A stretch of DNA of 64,000 bases from Phymatolithon calcareum (lineage: Eukaryota > Rhodophyta > Florideophyceae > Hapalidiales): contig OZ345360.1 in assembly GCA_977006965.1 (NCBI GenBank), positions 2,852,001 to 2,916,000 of the forward strand, given 5' to 3'. A program made the position numbers and the translations under genes. The notes beneath the pieces were generated by a model. That model made no database searches. It saw only the letters and a list, made by a program, of their open reading frames with translations, and was not told where the DNA came from. Of this stretch, positions 1 to 9,924 are shown piece after piece (the first letter of the stretch is position 1; the number at the start of each line of letters is the position of its first letter).

Positions 1-3000
1 AGCTCTTGCTATTGAATCAAAACCATAGATGGAAGCATGCAACAAGTTGTTTTAAGAAAAGCTCTAACTGTAAAGACGGTCGCTGTAGGTATGACTTTCC
101 TCGAATGACTCATATTCGTACGGAACCCGAGGATACTGGTAGAATAATTTCGAAGCGAACCGTCGGCAGTGAATATATTAACTCATATAATGAAATACTT
201 CTTCAAGTAGTTAGATCTAACCATGATGTAAGACTTCTTCTTTGTTGTGCTTACGAAATATATTATGCTATAAAGTATGTTGTGAAAGACCAAAATTCAA
301 TTGATAATATTTCTGCAATAACACTGTCTTCATATACAAAGAAGTTAGAAAAAGAAAGGAACAACACTTTGCAGCGATCATCTGCGCAAACTATCCTCGG
401 CCGCATTGCTTCAATAGCCTATGCGCTCTCTGAACTTATCGAAGTCGGAGCAGTAACAGCAACTCACTATTTGCTACACGGAACCACTTTTGTAAGCTCT
501 CATGACTTTCAGACTCTACACTTGGGTCGCCACTTAAACGATTTAAATAACTCTGAAAACGAGCTTCCTATTATTCCGTATGGAAATGCATATATTGCAT
601 TTAATGTGGCTTCTCATTACAAGCTACGGCCCCTGGAATTGGAAAGCGAGTGTCTCTATTCTTACACCGAGTCATTCAATATTTCGAAAGATATTCCAAA
701 AAATATAGACGAGAATGCGGACTGCATGAGACTTCATCCTGACCACCCTTTCTATGCTACGAAAGTTGTAAAGAGACGAAAAGTGAAAGTCATCGCTGAT
801 ATTGTTGGACCACGCATTCCAGATCTATACGATATAAGCCAAGAAGATATGGAAAAGTATTCTCAAATTGCTCTTGTTCTTTTCAAGCCTCATAGGTGTA
901 CAGAAGACATTCTGTCTGGACTTACTACTTTCACAGAAGCCTTCATAGAATTTAAGCGAGAACTCGCATTTAAGCGCTCTCAAGCGGAAAACGTTTTATC
1001 CAATATGCAGCAATACTACATTGGAAAGCGAAGAGCCCAAGAGATGAGAGAAGGACAATTGCAAGACTCATCTGCTGATGAGAACGCATCCTTGGACTTA
1101 GATAGCAATGAATTCCAAGAAGATAACCTCAACATTAGCGATGAAGAATGTACAGACACTCGAACTGAATTCCTAGGATTGGATATTGAGCGATTTCGCG
1201 CACAATTGGAACCCTCTTGCGTGCAGAATGTTTTGAATAATATTGTAAGAAAAATTGATGAAGATAAAGAGGCTATTAAGCTTCCAAGCGCAAAAGACGA
1301 TTGCTCTTCCGAGGGAATGAAGCGAAAAGTTAGAAACACGATTCCAAAGGTGCGCCCCACCTGCTTCTCCGCGGACTGGCCTACATGTTCAAATTTCTCG
1401 AATCTGCCATTGGAAGATCGTTTGTCAAAACAAAACGTGAAAAGAACTTTTGAGAGATTAAAATTGGCAGACCTAGATGAAAAAACGTCAAAGGATTTAC
1501 TGCATATACACTCTCCGGATATGCAAGAGAGGGAACAAACTCTTGTGAGGTTACTCGAAGATGCTATAAGATCAACTATTGAATCAGATCAGGCAGGAAA
1601 ACGGATTGTATCTTCCGATGATCAATCCTCTCTAGTCAATCCTTCATTAGAGCAAGTTGCTAGTACGTTCACGCTCAATGAAAGACAGAAAATTGCCTTT
1701 TATATAGCTGGTAGATTCTTGCTTGACTCTTTCAGGCGGTCTATTCTTCGAAAACCTCCCGGGAAGCCCCTTCGTATGCATATTTCTGGTGAAGGCGGAA
1801 CAGGAAAATCTAGAGTTATTGACTCTCTTCGGTTTTTAACAAAAGCATGGGGAAAGCCAGAATCTATCGTTACTGTCGCTCCCACAGGTATCGCAGCAGT
1901 TCTAATCAACGGAGAGACAGCACACTCGAAATTTCAACTTGTGCAGAATAAAAAACCAATGCTTAGGCAAATAGAAGAATGGTCGAAGGTGCACATGATT
2001 ATATGGGATGAGATAAGTATGACTGGACAGTCACTGTTCGCAAAGGCGTTCAAAAAGATTAAGATGTATCTAGGAACTTCGGAGGGCACTGATCCTAGAG
2101 TTCACATTGTCACAGCTGGTGACTTTGCTCAGCTCCCTCCATGTTTCGAGAAGTACATTTTCTCAGCTCCTGCTCGCCTTGAGAATTGCTATGCTAATGA
2201 TCGGAGAGAAATCAAAGCAGTGATCGGAAAATACTCCACAGCAGAAAATCTGAGACCCCAAAACATTTGCGGATATCAACTATGGCAGTCTTTCAGAACT
2301 GTTGTCAAACTGATAGAGAACATGCGGCATCATCTTGACCCGTCATATGGATCACTACTGAGAAGACTCAGAATAGGAACACATACAGAAGATGATTTTA
2401 ATATTCTTAACAGTAGATATCTAGATCCGTCTACTTCGACTTCTCCAATCCACGAACAGTTTCATCAACTACAACTGTCAGATACCATTTCTTTTCCAAT
2501 TGCCGTACAAGGAAATATCAGCAGACATTCTATTAATTGGTTAGGAGTTGCTGAGATCTCAAAGTGTTTCGAATCCGAAGCAGTTCCTATAATATGTCCA
2601 GCCCAGTTCAACGCAACCAAAAGAGGTACAAAACCAACGCTAGACCAGATGATTCAGCTTCTAGAGCTTGGAGACAACAAACTTCAAAGACTTGCACCTT
2701 TGCTCCCAATATTTCCTGGAATGCCAGTGTATGTTACACAAAACATTGACCCGAAGATTGGACTTGCGAACGGATCAACTGGAACGATTTTAGGCTGCCA
2801 GTTTCCAGAGGATACCATGTTTAGTTCCACAGAGGTACAGAGCGTTCCCATGAAACTAGCTTCAAATTTGCCTGAAATTGTATATGTTTCTGTAGACCAA
2901 GCAAAATTGAAAGAACGTTTCCCTGGTGTACCGGAGAAGTACCCTAAGAACACAATTCCTATACTTCCTTATACACTAACAGTAAGAGTTAATTGCATGG

Positions 3001-4130
3001 TGAATAGAAACTTTAGCATCAGAATGACGCAAATACCGATATCCCCATCGTTCGGGGCAACAACCCACAAAATGCAAGGTACAACCTGTAAAGCTATATT
3101 GTCCTATGTGCTTGATGAAGCAGGAAGGCAGCCTACATCTCTTTATGTACTCGCATCACGAGTCACAAGCCTGAACGGTCTCTTCTTGTGCCAAAAACTG
3201 ACATCTGAAGATTTTAAATATTTCAGGCCATCAAAAGAAATTTTGGAAGAAGAAGAAAGACTTGAGACGCTATGCAATAGAACGCTGTCACATTACATCA
3301 GTGGTGCTCTGAATCCAGACGAAGTGAATAAATCTTTAGAGATTGAGAAGAGGGACAAAAATATGTTCCTTGAGGAAGTTGAGATTGATCTCTGCCTACT
3401 TAAGACGTCGAGCCCGTCAGCTCGTTCCTGTTCTGAAACAGAAAATAGATATAATTACTTGCAAAAAACTATATCAGAGGTCTCTCCATTTGCTTCCTTA
3501 CATTCTTATTTCAATCCAAACACTGTACGGAGAATGCAAGCGTGTCATGAGAAATCAATGCGAAAAATGGGAAATGCTTTATATGCATTACCGCTCATTG
3601 CGATTGCAAGCCACAATGTACCATTCCATTCGGAATTATGGACCATATTGGATGTCCCAGGAGATGGAAACTGTTGGCTTTATGCTACTGTGTTATCCAT
3701 ATTCTACGGTACACTATCTCAAGGTACAAGCTTGAGTATAGAACCTCAAAATTGTAGGACCAGGATATCATCACTTCTTGTAAATGTCTCTCACCTTGAT
3801 GAACAAACAAGGACCCATTTCCTCCGGCATATGAACTTATGCGCATCTCATCAAGGAAGAGCACTTCAACAAGTTGCAATGTGTGCAGGATACAGAAACT
3901 CTCTTCAAATGATGGCTGCACTGCTAAGAATTGGTACTCCCTTTTCATGCTTATGGGCTGGAGATACTGCAGAAGAGCTAAGCCTTCTTTCTTTTACTCT
4001 AAATCAGAATATTGTCACATATTATGAAGCTGATTCGCAAGAAAGTCAGTCAAGAGTATGTCTGTGTTGGAAATGTGACTGCTTGGAGCTCTTATCGCAG
4101 TACACATTATCCTTTCTCATAAGTCTCTAA
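1..4130 (+). CDS. Helitron-like (Helentron) PIF1-type helicase with OTU domain, 5' end outside window
   Basis: The reading frame is already open at the left edge (first listed codon is TTG at 6), so this is the C-terminal part of a transposase; the HUH Rep nuclease expected before it lies outside the window. A Cys-rich motif ending CRYDFPR (about residues 25-32) is typical of Helitron proteins. Helicase motifs follow in order: Walker A GEGGTGKS (about 595), WDEIS (about 667), GDFAQLPP (about 705), GATTHKMQG (about 1017) and YVLASRVTS (about 1047). An OTU-like cysteine-protease start, DGNCW, has its Cys near 1223. Helicase plus OTU is the known layout of Helentron/Helitron2 elements, which move by rolling-circle replication. 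The frame runs out before a convincing OTU catalytic His; see the ORF at 4375. Expressed or dead cannot be told. Confidence 0.9.
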   Translation, partial: LLLLNQNHRWKHATSCFKKSSNCKDGRCRYDFPRMTHIRTEPEDTGRIISKRTVGSEYINSYNEILLQVVRSNHDVRLLLCCAYEIYYAIKYVVKDQNSIDNISAITLSSYTKKLEKERNNTLQRSSAQTILGRIASIAYALSELIEVGAVTATHYLLHGTTFVSSHDFQTLHLGRHLNDLNNSENELPIIPYGNAYIAFNVASHYKLRPLELESECLYSYTESFNISKDIPKNIDENADCMRLHPDHPFYATKVVKRRKVKVIADIVGPRIPDLYDISQEDMEKYSQIALVLFKPHRCTEDILSGLTTFTEAFIEFKRELAFKRSQAENVLSNMQQYYIGKRRAQEMREGQLQDSSADENASLDLDSNEFQEDNLNISDEECTDTRTEFLGLDIERFRAQLEPSCVQNVLNNIVRKIDEDKEAIKLPSAKDDCSSEGMKRKVRNTIPKVRPTCFSADWPTCSNFSNLPLEDRLSKQNVKRTFERLKLADLDEKTSKDLLHIHSPDMQEREQTLVRLLEDAIRSTIESDQAGKRIVSSDDQSSLVNPSLEQVASTFTLNERQKIAFYIAGRFLLDSFRRSILRKPPGKPLRMHISGEGGTGKSRVIDSLRFLTKAWGKPESIVTVAPTGIAAVLINGETAHSKFQLVQNKKPMLRQIEEWSKVHMIIWDEISMTGQSLFAKAFKKIKMYLGTSEGTDPRVHIVTAGDFAQLPPCFEKYIFSAPARLENCYANDRREIKAVIGKYSTAENLRPQNICGYQLWQSFRTVVKLIENMRHHLDPSYGSLLRRLRIGTHTEDDFNILNSRYLDPSTSTSPIHEQFHQLQLSDTISFPIAVQGNISRHSINWLGVAEISKCFESEAVPIICPAQFNATKRGTKPTLDQMIQLLELGDNKLQRLAPLLPIFPGMPVYVTQNIDPKIGLANGSTGTILGCQFPEDTMFSSTEVQSVPMKLASNLPEIVYVSVDQAKLKERFPGVPEKYPKNTIPILPYTLTVRVNCMVNRNFSIRMTQIPISPSFGATTHKMQGTTCKAILSYVLDEAGRQPTSLYVLASRVTSLNGLFLCQKLTSEDFKYFRPSKEILEEEERLETLCNRTLSHYISGALNPDEVNKSLEIEKRDKNMFLEEVEIDLCLLKTSSPSARSCSETENRYNYLQKTISEVSPFASLHSYFNPNTVRRMQACHEKSMRKMGNALYALPLIAIASHNVPFHSELWTILDVPGDGNCWLYATVLSIFYGTLSQGTSLSIEPQNCRTRISSLLVNVSHLDEQTRTHFLRHMNLCASHQGRALQQVAMCAGYRNSLQMMAALLRIGTPFSCLWAGDTAEELSLLSFTLNQNIVTYYEADSQESQSRVCLCWKCDCLELLSQYTLSFLISL

Positions 4131-4185
4131 CCATTTCTAATATGTTATGATAGAATCAATCCATGTTTTTTCATCTTTACTGACA

Positions 4186-4312
4186 ATGTAGCAGTTCAAT
4201 CAATTTCTTGATTGATCTTGTTATTGTCAGTAATTCAATCATTTTGTTGATTGAATCAATCACAGTCGACAATTCAATCTTTTAGTTGATTGAATCAATC
4301 ACAGTTAGTAGT
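4186..4312. repeat. Tandem palindromic AT-rich repeats in Helitron-like element
   Basis: Three imperfect units of about 38-40 bp follow the helicase ORF. Each contains ATTCAATC, a short spacer and TTGATTGAAT, so each unit can fold on itself, and they end in a shared AATCAATCACAG. Possible roles are a transcript 3' end or binding sites for the element's proteins; this is inference. Confidence 0.6.
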
Positions 4313-4353
4313 GCAATGAGCATCAGAAGTCTTATCATACCTCAATCTGAGGC

Positions 4354-4361
4354 CTATATAA
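4354..4361 (+). promoter_or_regulatory. Possible TATA box (CTATATAA)
   Basis: CCTATATAAGACCC lies about 150 bp before the first ATG (4507) of the downstream ORF. It could serve a second small transcript of the Helitron-like element. The evidence is motif only. Confidence 0.25.
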
Positions 4362-4374
4362 GACCCGGATCTGA

Positions 4375-4671
4375 AGCCCCGACTCAATAAAACCAAGGAA
4401 CATCTCACAACCAACCCAACCATCTCAACCATCTCAACCATCTCAACCACCTCAACCATCTCAACCATCTCAACCATCAACAACCAAACCTCCATACAAC
4501 AGTCTGATGTCGAATATTGGAGGATTATGTGGCGGACCAATTTATAGTCCTTATCCAAATGTTTCAATTGAAGAACCTGTCGTTAACTTTAGCATTCCCA
4601 TATTGTTTCGATCAGGAAATCATTTTCAAGCAATGATACCACCGACTTCTTCTAACTTATCATCTGTATAG
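4375..4671 (+). CDS. Short ORF with QPS repeats and OTU-like C-terminal end
   Basis: The frame opens after a TGA at 4372 and ends at TAG 4669-4671. It encodes a Gln-Pro-Ser tripeptide run and then a segment starting MSNIGG (ATG 4507) that ends with SIPILFRSGNHFQAMIPP. A hydrophobic strand followed by NHF resembles the C-terminal strand and catalytic His of OTU proteases, which the main ORF lacks. It may be a second exon, a rearranged tail of the OTU domain, or an independent small ORF. A donor at 4045 and acceptor at 4573 would keep the frame, but no splice site is proven. It lies between the helicase and the terminal hairpin, so it probably belongs to the element. Confidence 0.4.
   Translation, partial: SPDSIKPRNISQPTQPSQPSQPSQPPQPSQPSQPSTTKPPYNSLMSNIGGLCGGPIYSPYPNVSIEEPVVNFSIPILFRSGNHFQAMIPPTSSNLSSV
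4409..4478 (+). repeat. 9-bp tandem repeat (CATCTCAAC)n
   Basis: About seven copies of a nonamer with one variant (CACCTCAAC). In the frame of the ORF starting at 4375 it encodes the QPS tripeptide run. Confidence 0.85.
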
Positions 4672-4746
4672 GAATAGAATCCTATACTAACGAAAAGAAA
4701 TGTACTCAATCTTGTAAATTATGAGGATACGAAATTAGATCAAATA

Positions 4747-4771
4747 CGGTAGTCAATATTGTTGACTACCG
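4747..4771. repeat. Hairpin likely marking the 3' terminus of the Helitron-like element
   Basis: A perfect 10-bp stem (CGGTAGTCAA / TTGACTACCG) encloses a 5-nt loop, about 75 bp after the last element ORF. Helitrons and Helentrons carry a short hairpin close to the 3' end, so the element probably ends within the next few tens of bases. No matching 5' end is in the window. Confidence 0.55.
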
Positions 4772-4779
4772 CATATGAT

Positions 4780-5095
4780 GTAATTCTAAATACAAATAAT
4801 TTTTCTTGCCCAGATCTGATATTGAAATTTTAAAACTGGGTGGAGTTGCTCGTTCATAACAAAACAGTAAGGAGATGTGTACCGTAAGCCGGGATAACAA
4901 ATGAAAGTAAGACGTAAGAGTACCAGGCCCGAGTGGATACAATAGGACCCGAGGGCGGAGCAGACCTAGTGGCGCAGCACCTGAGGAAGCCTTGCCCGTA
5001 TATTCGTATGACTGTGAGGCTTTAAAAAGATTGCAATAAAAATGTTTCTGTAGAACTATCAGCTGGAACACACCATTGGCTCTCAAAGAATGCAC
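4780..5095. other. Spacer between Helitron-like element and duplicated repeat
   Basis: I see no conserved coding frame, RNA gene or clear repeat here. Confidence 0.4.
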
Positions 5096-7084
5096 ACTCC
5101 TAAACTTGAAAGAAAAGCGTAAATGAGATCAAAGATGAGCTATTGCGATGCTCAACCTTTTACATGCACCTAGTTCAATATTAGTCTCTTTCACATTTGC
5201 CGTTCATCTGGCCTTGATAGCTTAAAATGAGCACCAGAGCGATTTTTACAGACTCGCAGAAAAAATCTTAAGCTTTCTCTCATTCTAAACTGAATATATC
5301 TGCGAACATACGAACGAGATCGTGTTGGCAGCAGGACAATGAATGGTATTCAGAAAGCACACTTTTTTGGTGTACAATCTCACACTTTTGCTGGCATCGT
5401 CAATACGAAGAGCTAAGCTCGATGTTTCATACATCACGATTGTGATATGTCCTTGACATTTCTACCCACAAACCAGTGTACCTTAATTGTCCACCAATTG
5501 GCAGTGCCGTGCCGTCGACGAGGGCGTACTTGCCCGGGGTGGTCCCGACTACAGGTCTGGTTGGCCGTTTCACAAATGGAAAGTCAATAGACTACTGTCC
5601 GACGCCGTCCGTGATGCATGCCGCAACGCAGCCCCCGCCGTTCTGCATCGTCCGCCTACCCGCTGCGCTTCCCCAAACCTCCGGCCATGCATGCGTCAAC
5701 ACTGCCGTCGCTGAGCTGCATCGTGGGCCTGGGTGCGCGCCTAGACACACTGTTGGAAATTAATGACTTTTTGCTCCCGGTGCCAAATACGCCATCCGAC
5801 TACCGTAAACTTTCTGCTTGCCCCACACAACGCCGTTGCCCTCTGCAAATACACCTCCAGGCTGTCGCGTCGTGATCCTCCACACTGCAAATGTATGCCT
5901 TGTCGGCGCCAGCGCCGAATACACAGTCTGACTCCGCTGGTGGCTGCTTTCTAACATATTGCAATCGACCCCACCCGCTGCCGCGCTGGGATCGATTAGC
6001 CCCGCCACTTAGTCGCAGTAATCGTTTCGTGTACGGAGTCGCAGGGATGGACCGCGGTGTTTGTTGTTGGTGAATAGAAAAAGTGGAAGCAAACCGGCTG
6101 GCGCTTGCCGAGCTTTATGGTGCTGACCGTGCAGTTCTCTATCTGATAATTAAACTAAACTAAAATTTCTTCGACTTCCTCTTCACCCCAGATATACCTT
6201 GCGTACCGTTGAGGAGGAGAGAAGGGGAAACGTTAAAGCCAAGTGTTTTTTTGCGAAAGTTGAAGGAGGCGCGCTACGTCGGGCAAATCAGGAAATGAGA
6301 AAGGAAGTAGCAAATATAAGAGCCATGCCGATTCTAGAATCACAATCGTGAGGCCAGCGTTAAAAGCGCTTCGCAGACCAGGATAGAAAGTGTGTTTATG
6401 ACCCAATGATGCTGGCCCAGGGGCAAAAGATGACTCCACAACCGAAGTGAGGGACGGAAAAAGCCAACTGCGGCAAACTGCAGCTACAGAGCGGCGCAAA
6501 TCACTCTCGGCGCAGCGGTGAGCATATCCGTCAGTAGGAGAAGTTGGCGATGGTGTTACTAAAGCATACGCGCAATACAGAACGATACCGCAAGGACATT
6601 GTCAAGAGTGTTTCAAGACAGTTCATTTAAAATCTTTCTCGTTACATACGCTATGTGATCAATCGCAAGCCCCATTTGATCTCAATTTGGTTACTTGTCA
6701 TCTGTTAGATGAGTATCTTGGCGGCTTTCAAGCAGTAACAGATCTCAAAATGCAAATATGTCTGAACCTATAGTGGAAGCTTTGAGATTCTCCACCACCA
6801 TGTTGGTATCACGAATGATTTTAGATAGCGCACTATACGGAGACGTACAAACGTCTCATAATCATTTCAATTGCAGGGATCTACGGCGCTCTCTTTATCA
6901 GTCTTATGTAATGCACTGAAAACAAATATTCATTCTGCCCTTCCTCTCACTGCCTATATGTAAATTGCTTTAGGGCATTACGGGAGCGCTGTATATTTAA
7001 AAAATCTCCTGTGAAACTATCTGCATCATCAGGAGCTGCACCTTTCGCGAAGAAAGCGGTGGAACTTGCGCCGCAGAGCCCTGT

Positions 7085-7285
7085 GTGTTCCCAGCTTATG
7101 ATGGTTCAGGGCAGGCGCACTTTCTGAGCAATGTAGCAATTATGAGAAACCTATTTGTGGGGCCTGTGGATCGGCCCAGAAGAGCATTGTTGGCACTCTA
7201 TATCGTTTATGACAACTTTCATGAGAGGTTTCAATCAGATCTTGATGGTATTAACGTTCAGAACGACCTCCCAGACGTTATCTGA
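7085..7285 (+). pseudogene. ORF-like fragment of repeat-borne gene, copy A
   Basis: The frame encodes a segment containing GSGQAHFLSNVAIMRN and VDRPRRALLAL. Copy B at 11908-12138 encodes the same protein but reads on as IWAEDLVIRAA, where copy A has a TGA. The segment begins next to an acceptor-like TGTGTTCCCAG. Conservation of the frame suggests a once-coding exon; the family is not recognised. Confidence 0.4.
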
Positions 7286-7973
7286 GCAGAGATCTGGTTA
7301 TTCGAGCAGCCTGACTAGTGATATATTTATAGATTAGAAGACTAAGGAGAACGGAATACAGGGTTACCTAGTCCCGGAAAGACAGCAAAAAAGATATTCT
7401 CTCGACATTAAAGCACCCAAGTCCGAACAAAACATATTGCCCAAAACTTATTTTGAAATCGTACTGCTGAGGGATCAAATACCTATCGTAAATTACTCAT
7501 TCACATGAGGAAACGGGGCAAACAGCCTAGACAGTCATCCAGCTGCCCGGTGATATAGTATTTTCGTCCCTAGTGGAAAGGGTAGAAGCAGAAGTAAACA
7601 CTATCGAGCACCTTTGTACAGCTCAGCAGCACCCATTAGAGAAGCAGCCCCTATTCCCTATTATAATTCATTTGACTCTTAAACTTGAAAGAAGGGTGTA
7701 CATGAGATCAAAGATGAACAGATGATTGGGAGGATAGTCCCCAGTGCAAATATTGAGATCTTCCACTACCTCAGCCCTCTATTTACCAATCTTTGATATT
7801 GTGGTAGGCTAAGCTCCAAGCTGCTCGTAAGCACTATATCTTCGTTCTGCGAAGTGCTGGGCCTTGACGTGGAATCTTTTTTTAATCTTGCTAGATGTAA
7901 GTAAAGTGAAAAAGAGAAGTTTGTCCACACGAAACTGGTCTTCTGGTGGAGACCCTGAAGCTCGAAATGTAAA

Positions 7974-8260
7974 TGAGCGAAATCTCGTCTGGAACTATCA
8001 CAAATGTCGAGACCCGCGAACCCACAGTATCAAAAAATTGACTTTATATGAGCTCTGGCAGAAATTTATTTCTTCTGGAACTTGATATCACGGAGGATGT
8101 TGATATCCAAACAGCTACGCTATGCCGTTCTCACAAGTTTAATCAAATCTTTAAAGAAGTTTATGGCTATCCTTCAATGACATTCCACTAAGCTTTTTCC
8201 ACGAGGTTTTAGATAAATTGTACTTTCGTGATGGCAGTATAGTTACTTCGTACTAATCTA
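7974..8260 (+). pseudogene. Decayed exon-like segment of repeat-borne gene, copy A
   Basis: The frame starting MSEISSGTITNVETREP stops after SKN in copy A, while copy B (13196-13414) continues for 72 residues. A second frame just downstream reads FNDIPLSFFHEVLDKLYF before a stop. Alternating open stretches look like an old coding or multi-exon region. Function is unknown. Confidence 0.35.
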
Positions 8261-8348
8261 TGCTACCTAACATGCGCAAAGTTAGACTAAGGATTTCTGG
8301 CAGCGCAAGAGCATCCAAGTGGACGATGAAGACTCTCCCGACAAGTGA

Positions 8349-8765
8349 GGAAAACATTACCATGTCCCACCAGTTTGCACAACGGCATTACCAGGCGCTG
8401 TCACTCGGGCCGCACCCAAAACCATCACCAGCGCAATTCAAACTGATGCTGTATCAGCTTCTAATGCCGACATGATTTCTGGAGGTTCCACTGTTTCCTC
8501 TCTTCCGAATCAATTCAAGGTTGACATATTTGTTCCGAAGGTGAAGGAAATGAAGCCAGAGCATCTTGGCCATTTCCACTCAGCGATGTGTGAGTTCATC
8601 CTTGGAGATGCAGACAACGATCAGCATGCGTATCTGGTCGACAAAGAAACCAAAATGATTAGATTTTTCACTATGGACGGAGAGGCGACTGATGCGACTC
8701 TTTTTAGTGATTTGTTTACTGAACGCCGCCTCCAGTTTGCCCGGCTTGATTGGGAATTCCCTTAA
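8349..8765 (+). pseudogene. Repeat-borne gene fragment (5' part), copy A
   Basis: The open frame after a TGA at 8346 carries GKHYHVPPVCTTAL, then ATG 8472 with MISGGSTVSSLP and IFVPKVKEMKPEHLGHF. It ends soon after SDLFTERRLQFARLD because the duplication boundary falls there and unrelated sequence adds WEFP and a stop. In copy B the same gene continues past this point (13923-14495), so copy A is a 3'-truncated version. It does not match a family I know. The first half is less damaged here than in copy B, which has a 1-base deletion near 13900. Confidence 0.45.
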
Positions 8766-9205
8766 TATTCCCCTTCACAGACCTTTTCGCAGAACATACC
8801 GTACAGCATGTGCGGGTAATTTTGGGATCAAGTGTCTCCAGTGCCCCAGAAGATCCTCATGAGCGCACTATTTGGCTGAACAGCAAGTCCGACATCAATT
8901 GCGGTGGAAATATCGTTGGCGGAAGAAACGGAGTCACACCCGCACGCTTCATAGCTCGGCTCTTAGAGGCGGTATCGGCTGCGGAGCAGAGATTGGCATA
9001 TATCGTTTTTCCTAGCCCTTTTCCCTACCTGCAGTCTTTCTCCCACACTCCCCACAGTAGTGGCAACAACCTTATTGACCGGTGTGTGCTTCGCGCAAGT
9101 TGGACAGGGACTGGTTCCACCATTCAGTTTGAGCATAACACTAGCAGCGATGCTTTCGCATATACCAGTCGGGGCGGGACGGCGAAGTTGGAGCAGGGTT
9201 GAGGT
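8751..9205 (+). pseudogene. Unknown gene fragment shared with 18318-18680
   Basis: A frame with SSAPEDPHERTIWLNSK, NIVGGRNGVTPARFIARLLE and a Ser/Thr-rich tail is open to 9202. A diverged copy at 18318-18680 preserves ALEDPHDRTIWLYKKYDI but then frameshifts. A minus-strand frame across the same bases is also open in both copies, so coding strand is uncertain. The copies are decayed; no family recognised. Confidence 0.35.
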
Positions 9206-9206
9206 G

Positions 9207-9246
9207 CTAAAGTTATGGTACCGTGCGAGCGAGCGAGCCCACCAAT
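9207..9246. repeat. 40-bp segment repeated at 19745-19785
   Basis: CTAAAGTTATGGTACCGTGC and the following GAGCGAGCGAGCCCACCAAT occur at both places, and similarity ends exactly at CCACCAAT. It is probably one terminus of a repeat family. Confidence 0.6.
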
Positions 9247-9277
9247 ATGGTATATACAGTACAGAGATGTGGAGGGG

Positions 9278-9368
9278 GGATATTTCCGTAACTCTGCGAT
9301 CCAGGAATGTCATTGGCAGAGAAAATTTCCGTAACTCAGCGATCCCGGAATGTGATTGGAAGAGAAAT
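9278..9368. repeat. Two-copy ~45-bp tandem repeat
   Basis: TTTCCGTAACTC followed by GCGATCC and GGAATGT-ATTGG occurs twice in direct orientation with a few substitutions. Confidence 0.7.
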
Positions 9369-9541
9369 CGCCATTCTGGACTTCTGATTGGCACGTTAAG
9401 GGGGATTAAAATTTCAAGGTTTTTTAAAACAAACTATCTCTTCAATGTTTCCTTAAAAGTTCATTTTGTCAGTTATTCCCATGTACCTTTCACGAATTCT
9501 GCATGATGATGTCGTTTTGTAGAATCCATAATTTTAAAATT

Positions 9542-9571
9542 CACGGACAGACGTATGTAAGTCTGTCCGTG
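9542..9571. repeat. Perfect 11-bp stem hairpin
   Basis: CACGGACAGAC and GTCTGTCCGTG flank an 8-nt loop. It lies just before the start of the copy B repeat block, so it may be a terminal hairpin or terminator-like remnant. Confidence 0.6.
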
Positions 9572-9586
9572 CAGATGAAGGGGAGG

Positions 9587-9924
9587 ATAGTCCCCAGTGC
9601 AAATATTGAGATCTTCCACTACGTCAGCCCTCTATTTACCAATCTTTGACATCGTGCTAGCTAAGGTCGCAGCTGCTCGTAACCACTATGTCTGCCTTTT
9701 TTGAAGTGCTGGGCCTTGGCGTGGAATTTTTTTTAATCTCTCTAGTTGAAAGTAAAGAACAAAAAGCGAAGGTTGTCCACACGGAGCTTGTCATCTGGTG
9801 GAGACCTTGAAGCTCGAAGATAATGAGCGAAATATCGTCGGGGACTGCCACAAATGAACACATTCGTACAGCTCAGAAACAACCACTAAAGAAGCAGCAC
9901 CTATTCCCTATTATGATTCATTCG
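9587..9924. repeat. GAGGATAGTCCCCAGTGC repeat block (also at 7730, 12546, 12955)
   Basis: This ~340-bp block begins GGGAGGATAGTCCCCAGTGC and ends with CTATTCCCTATTATGATTC before the start of copy B. Related blocks occur at about 7730, 12546 and 12955, so it is a subrepeat of the duplicated unit. Confidence 0.7.

Larger units (their letters stand above)
5096..8750. repeat. Copy A of a ~4.8-kb-period direct duplication
   Basis: From CTCCTAAACTTGAAAG onward this stretch matches 9925-13928 at an offset of about 4.83 kb, shrinking slightly through indels, with only scattered substitutions. It stays collinear through the C-rich block (5480-6080), the block at 6230-6600, the ORF-like segment at 7085-7285, and the segment at 8260-8750. 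Similarity stops abruptly near 8750 (GCCCGGCTTGAT). Frameshifts and stops differ between copies, so both are decaying. I see no reverse transcriptase, transposase or integrase. Identity to copy B is judged by eye. Confidence 0.8.
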
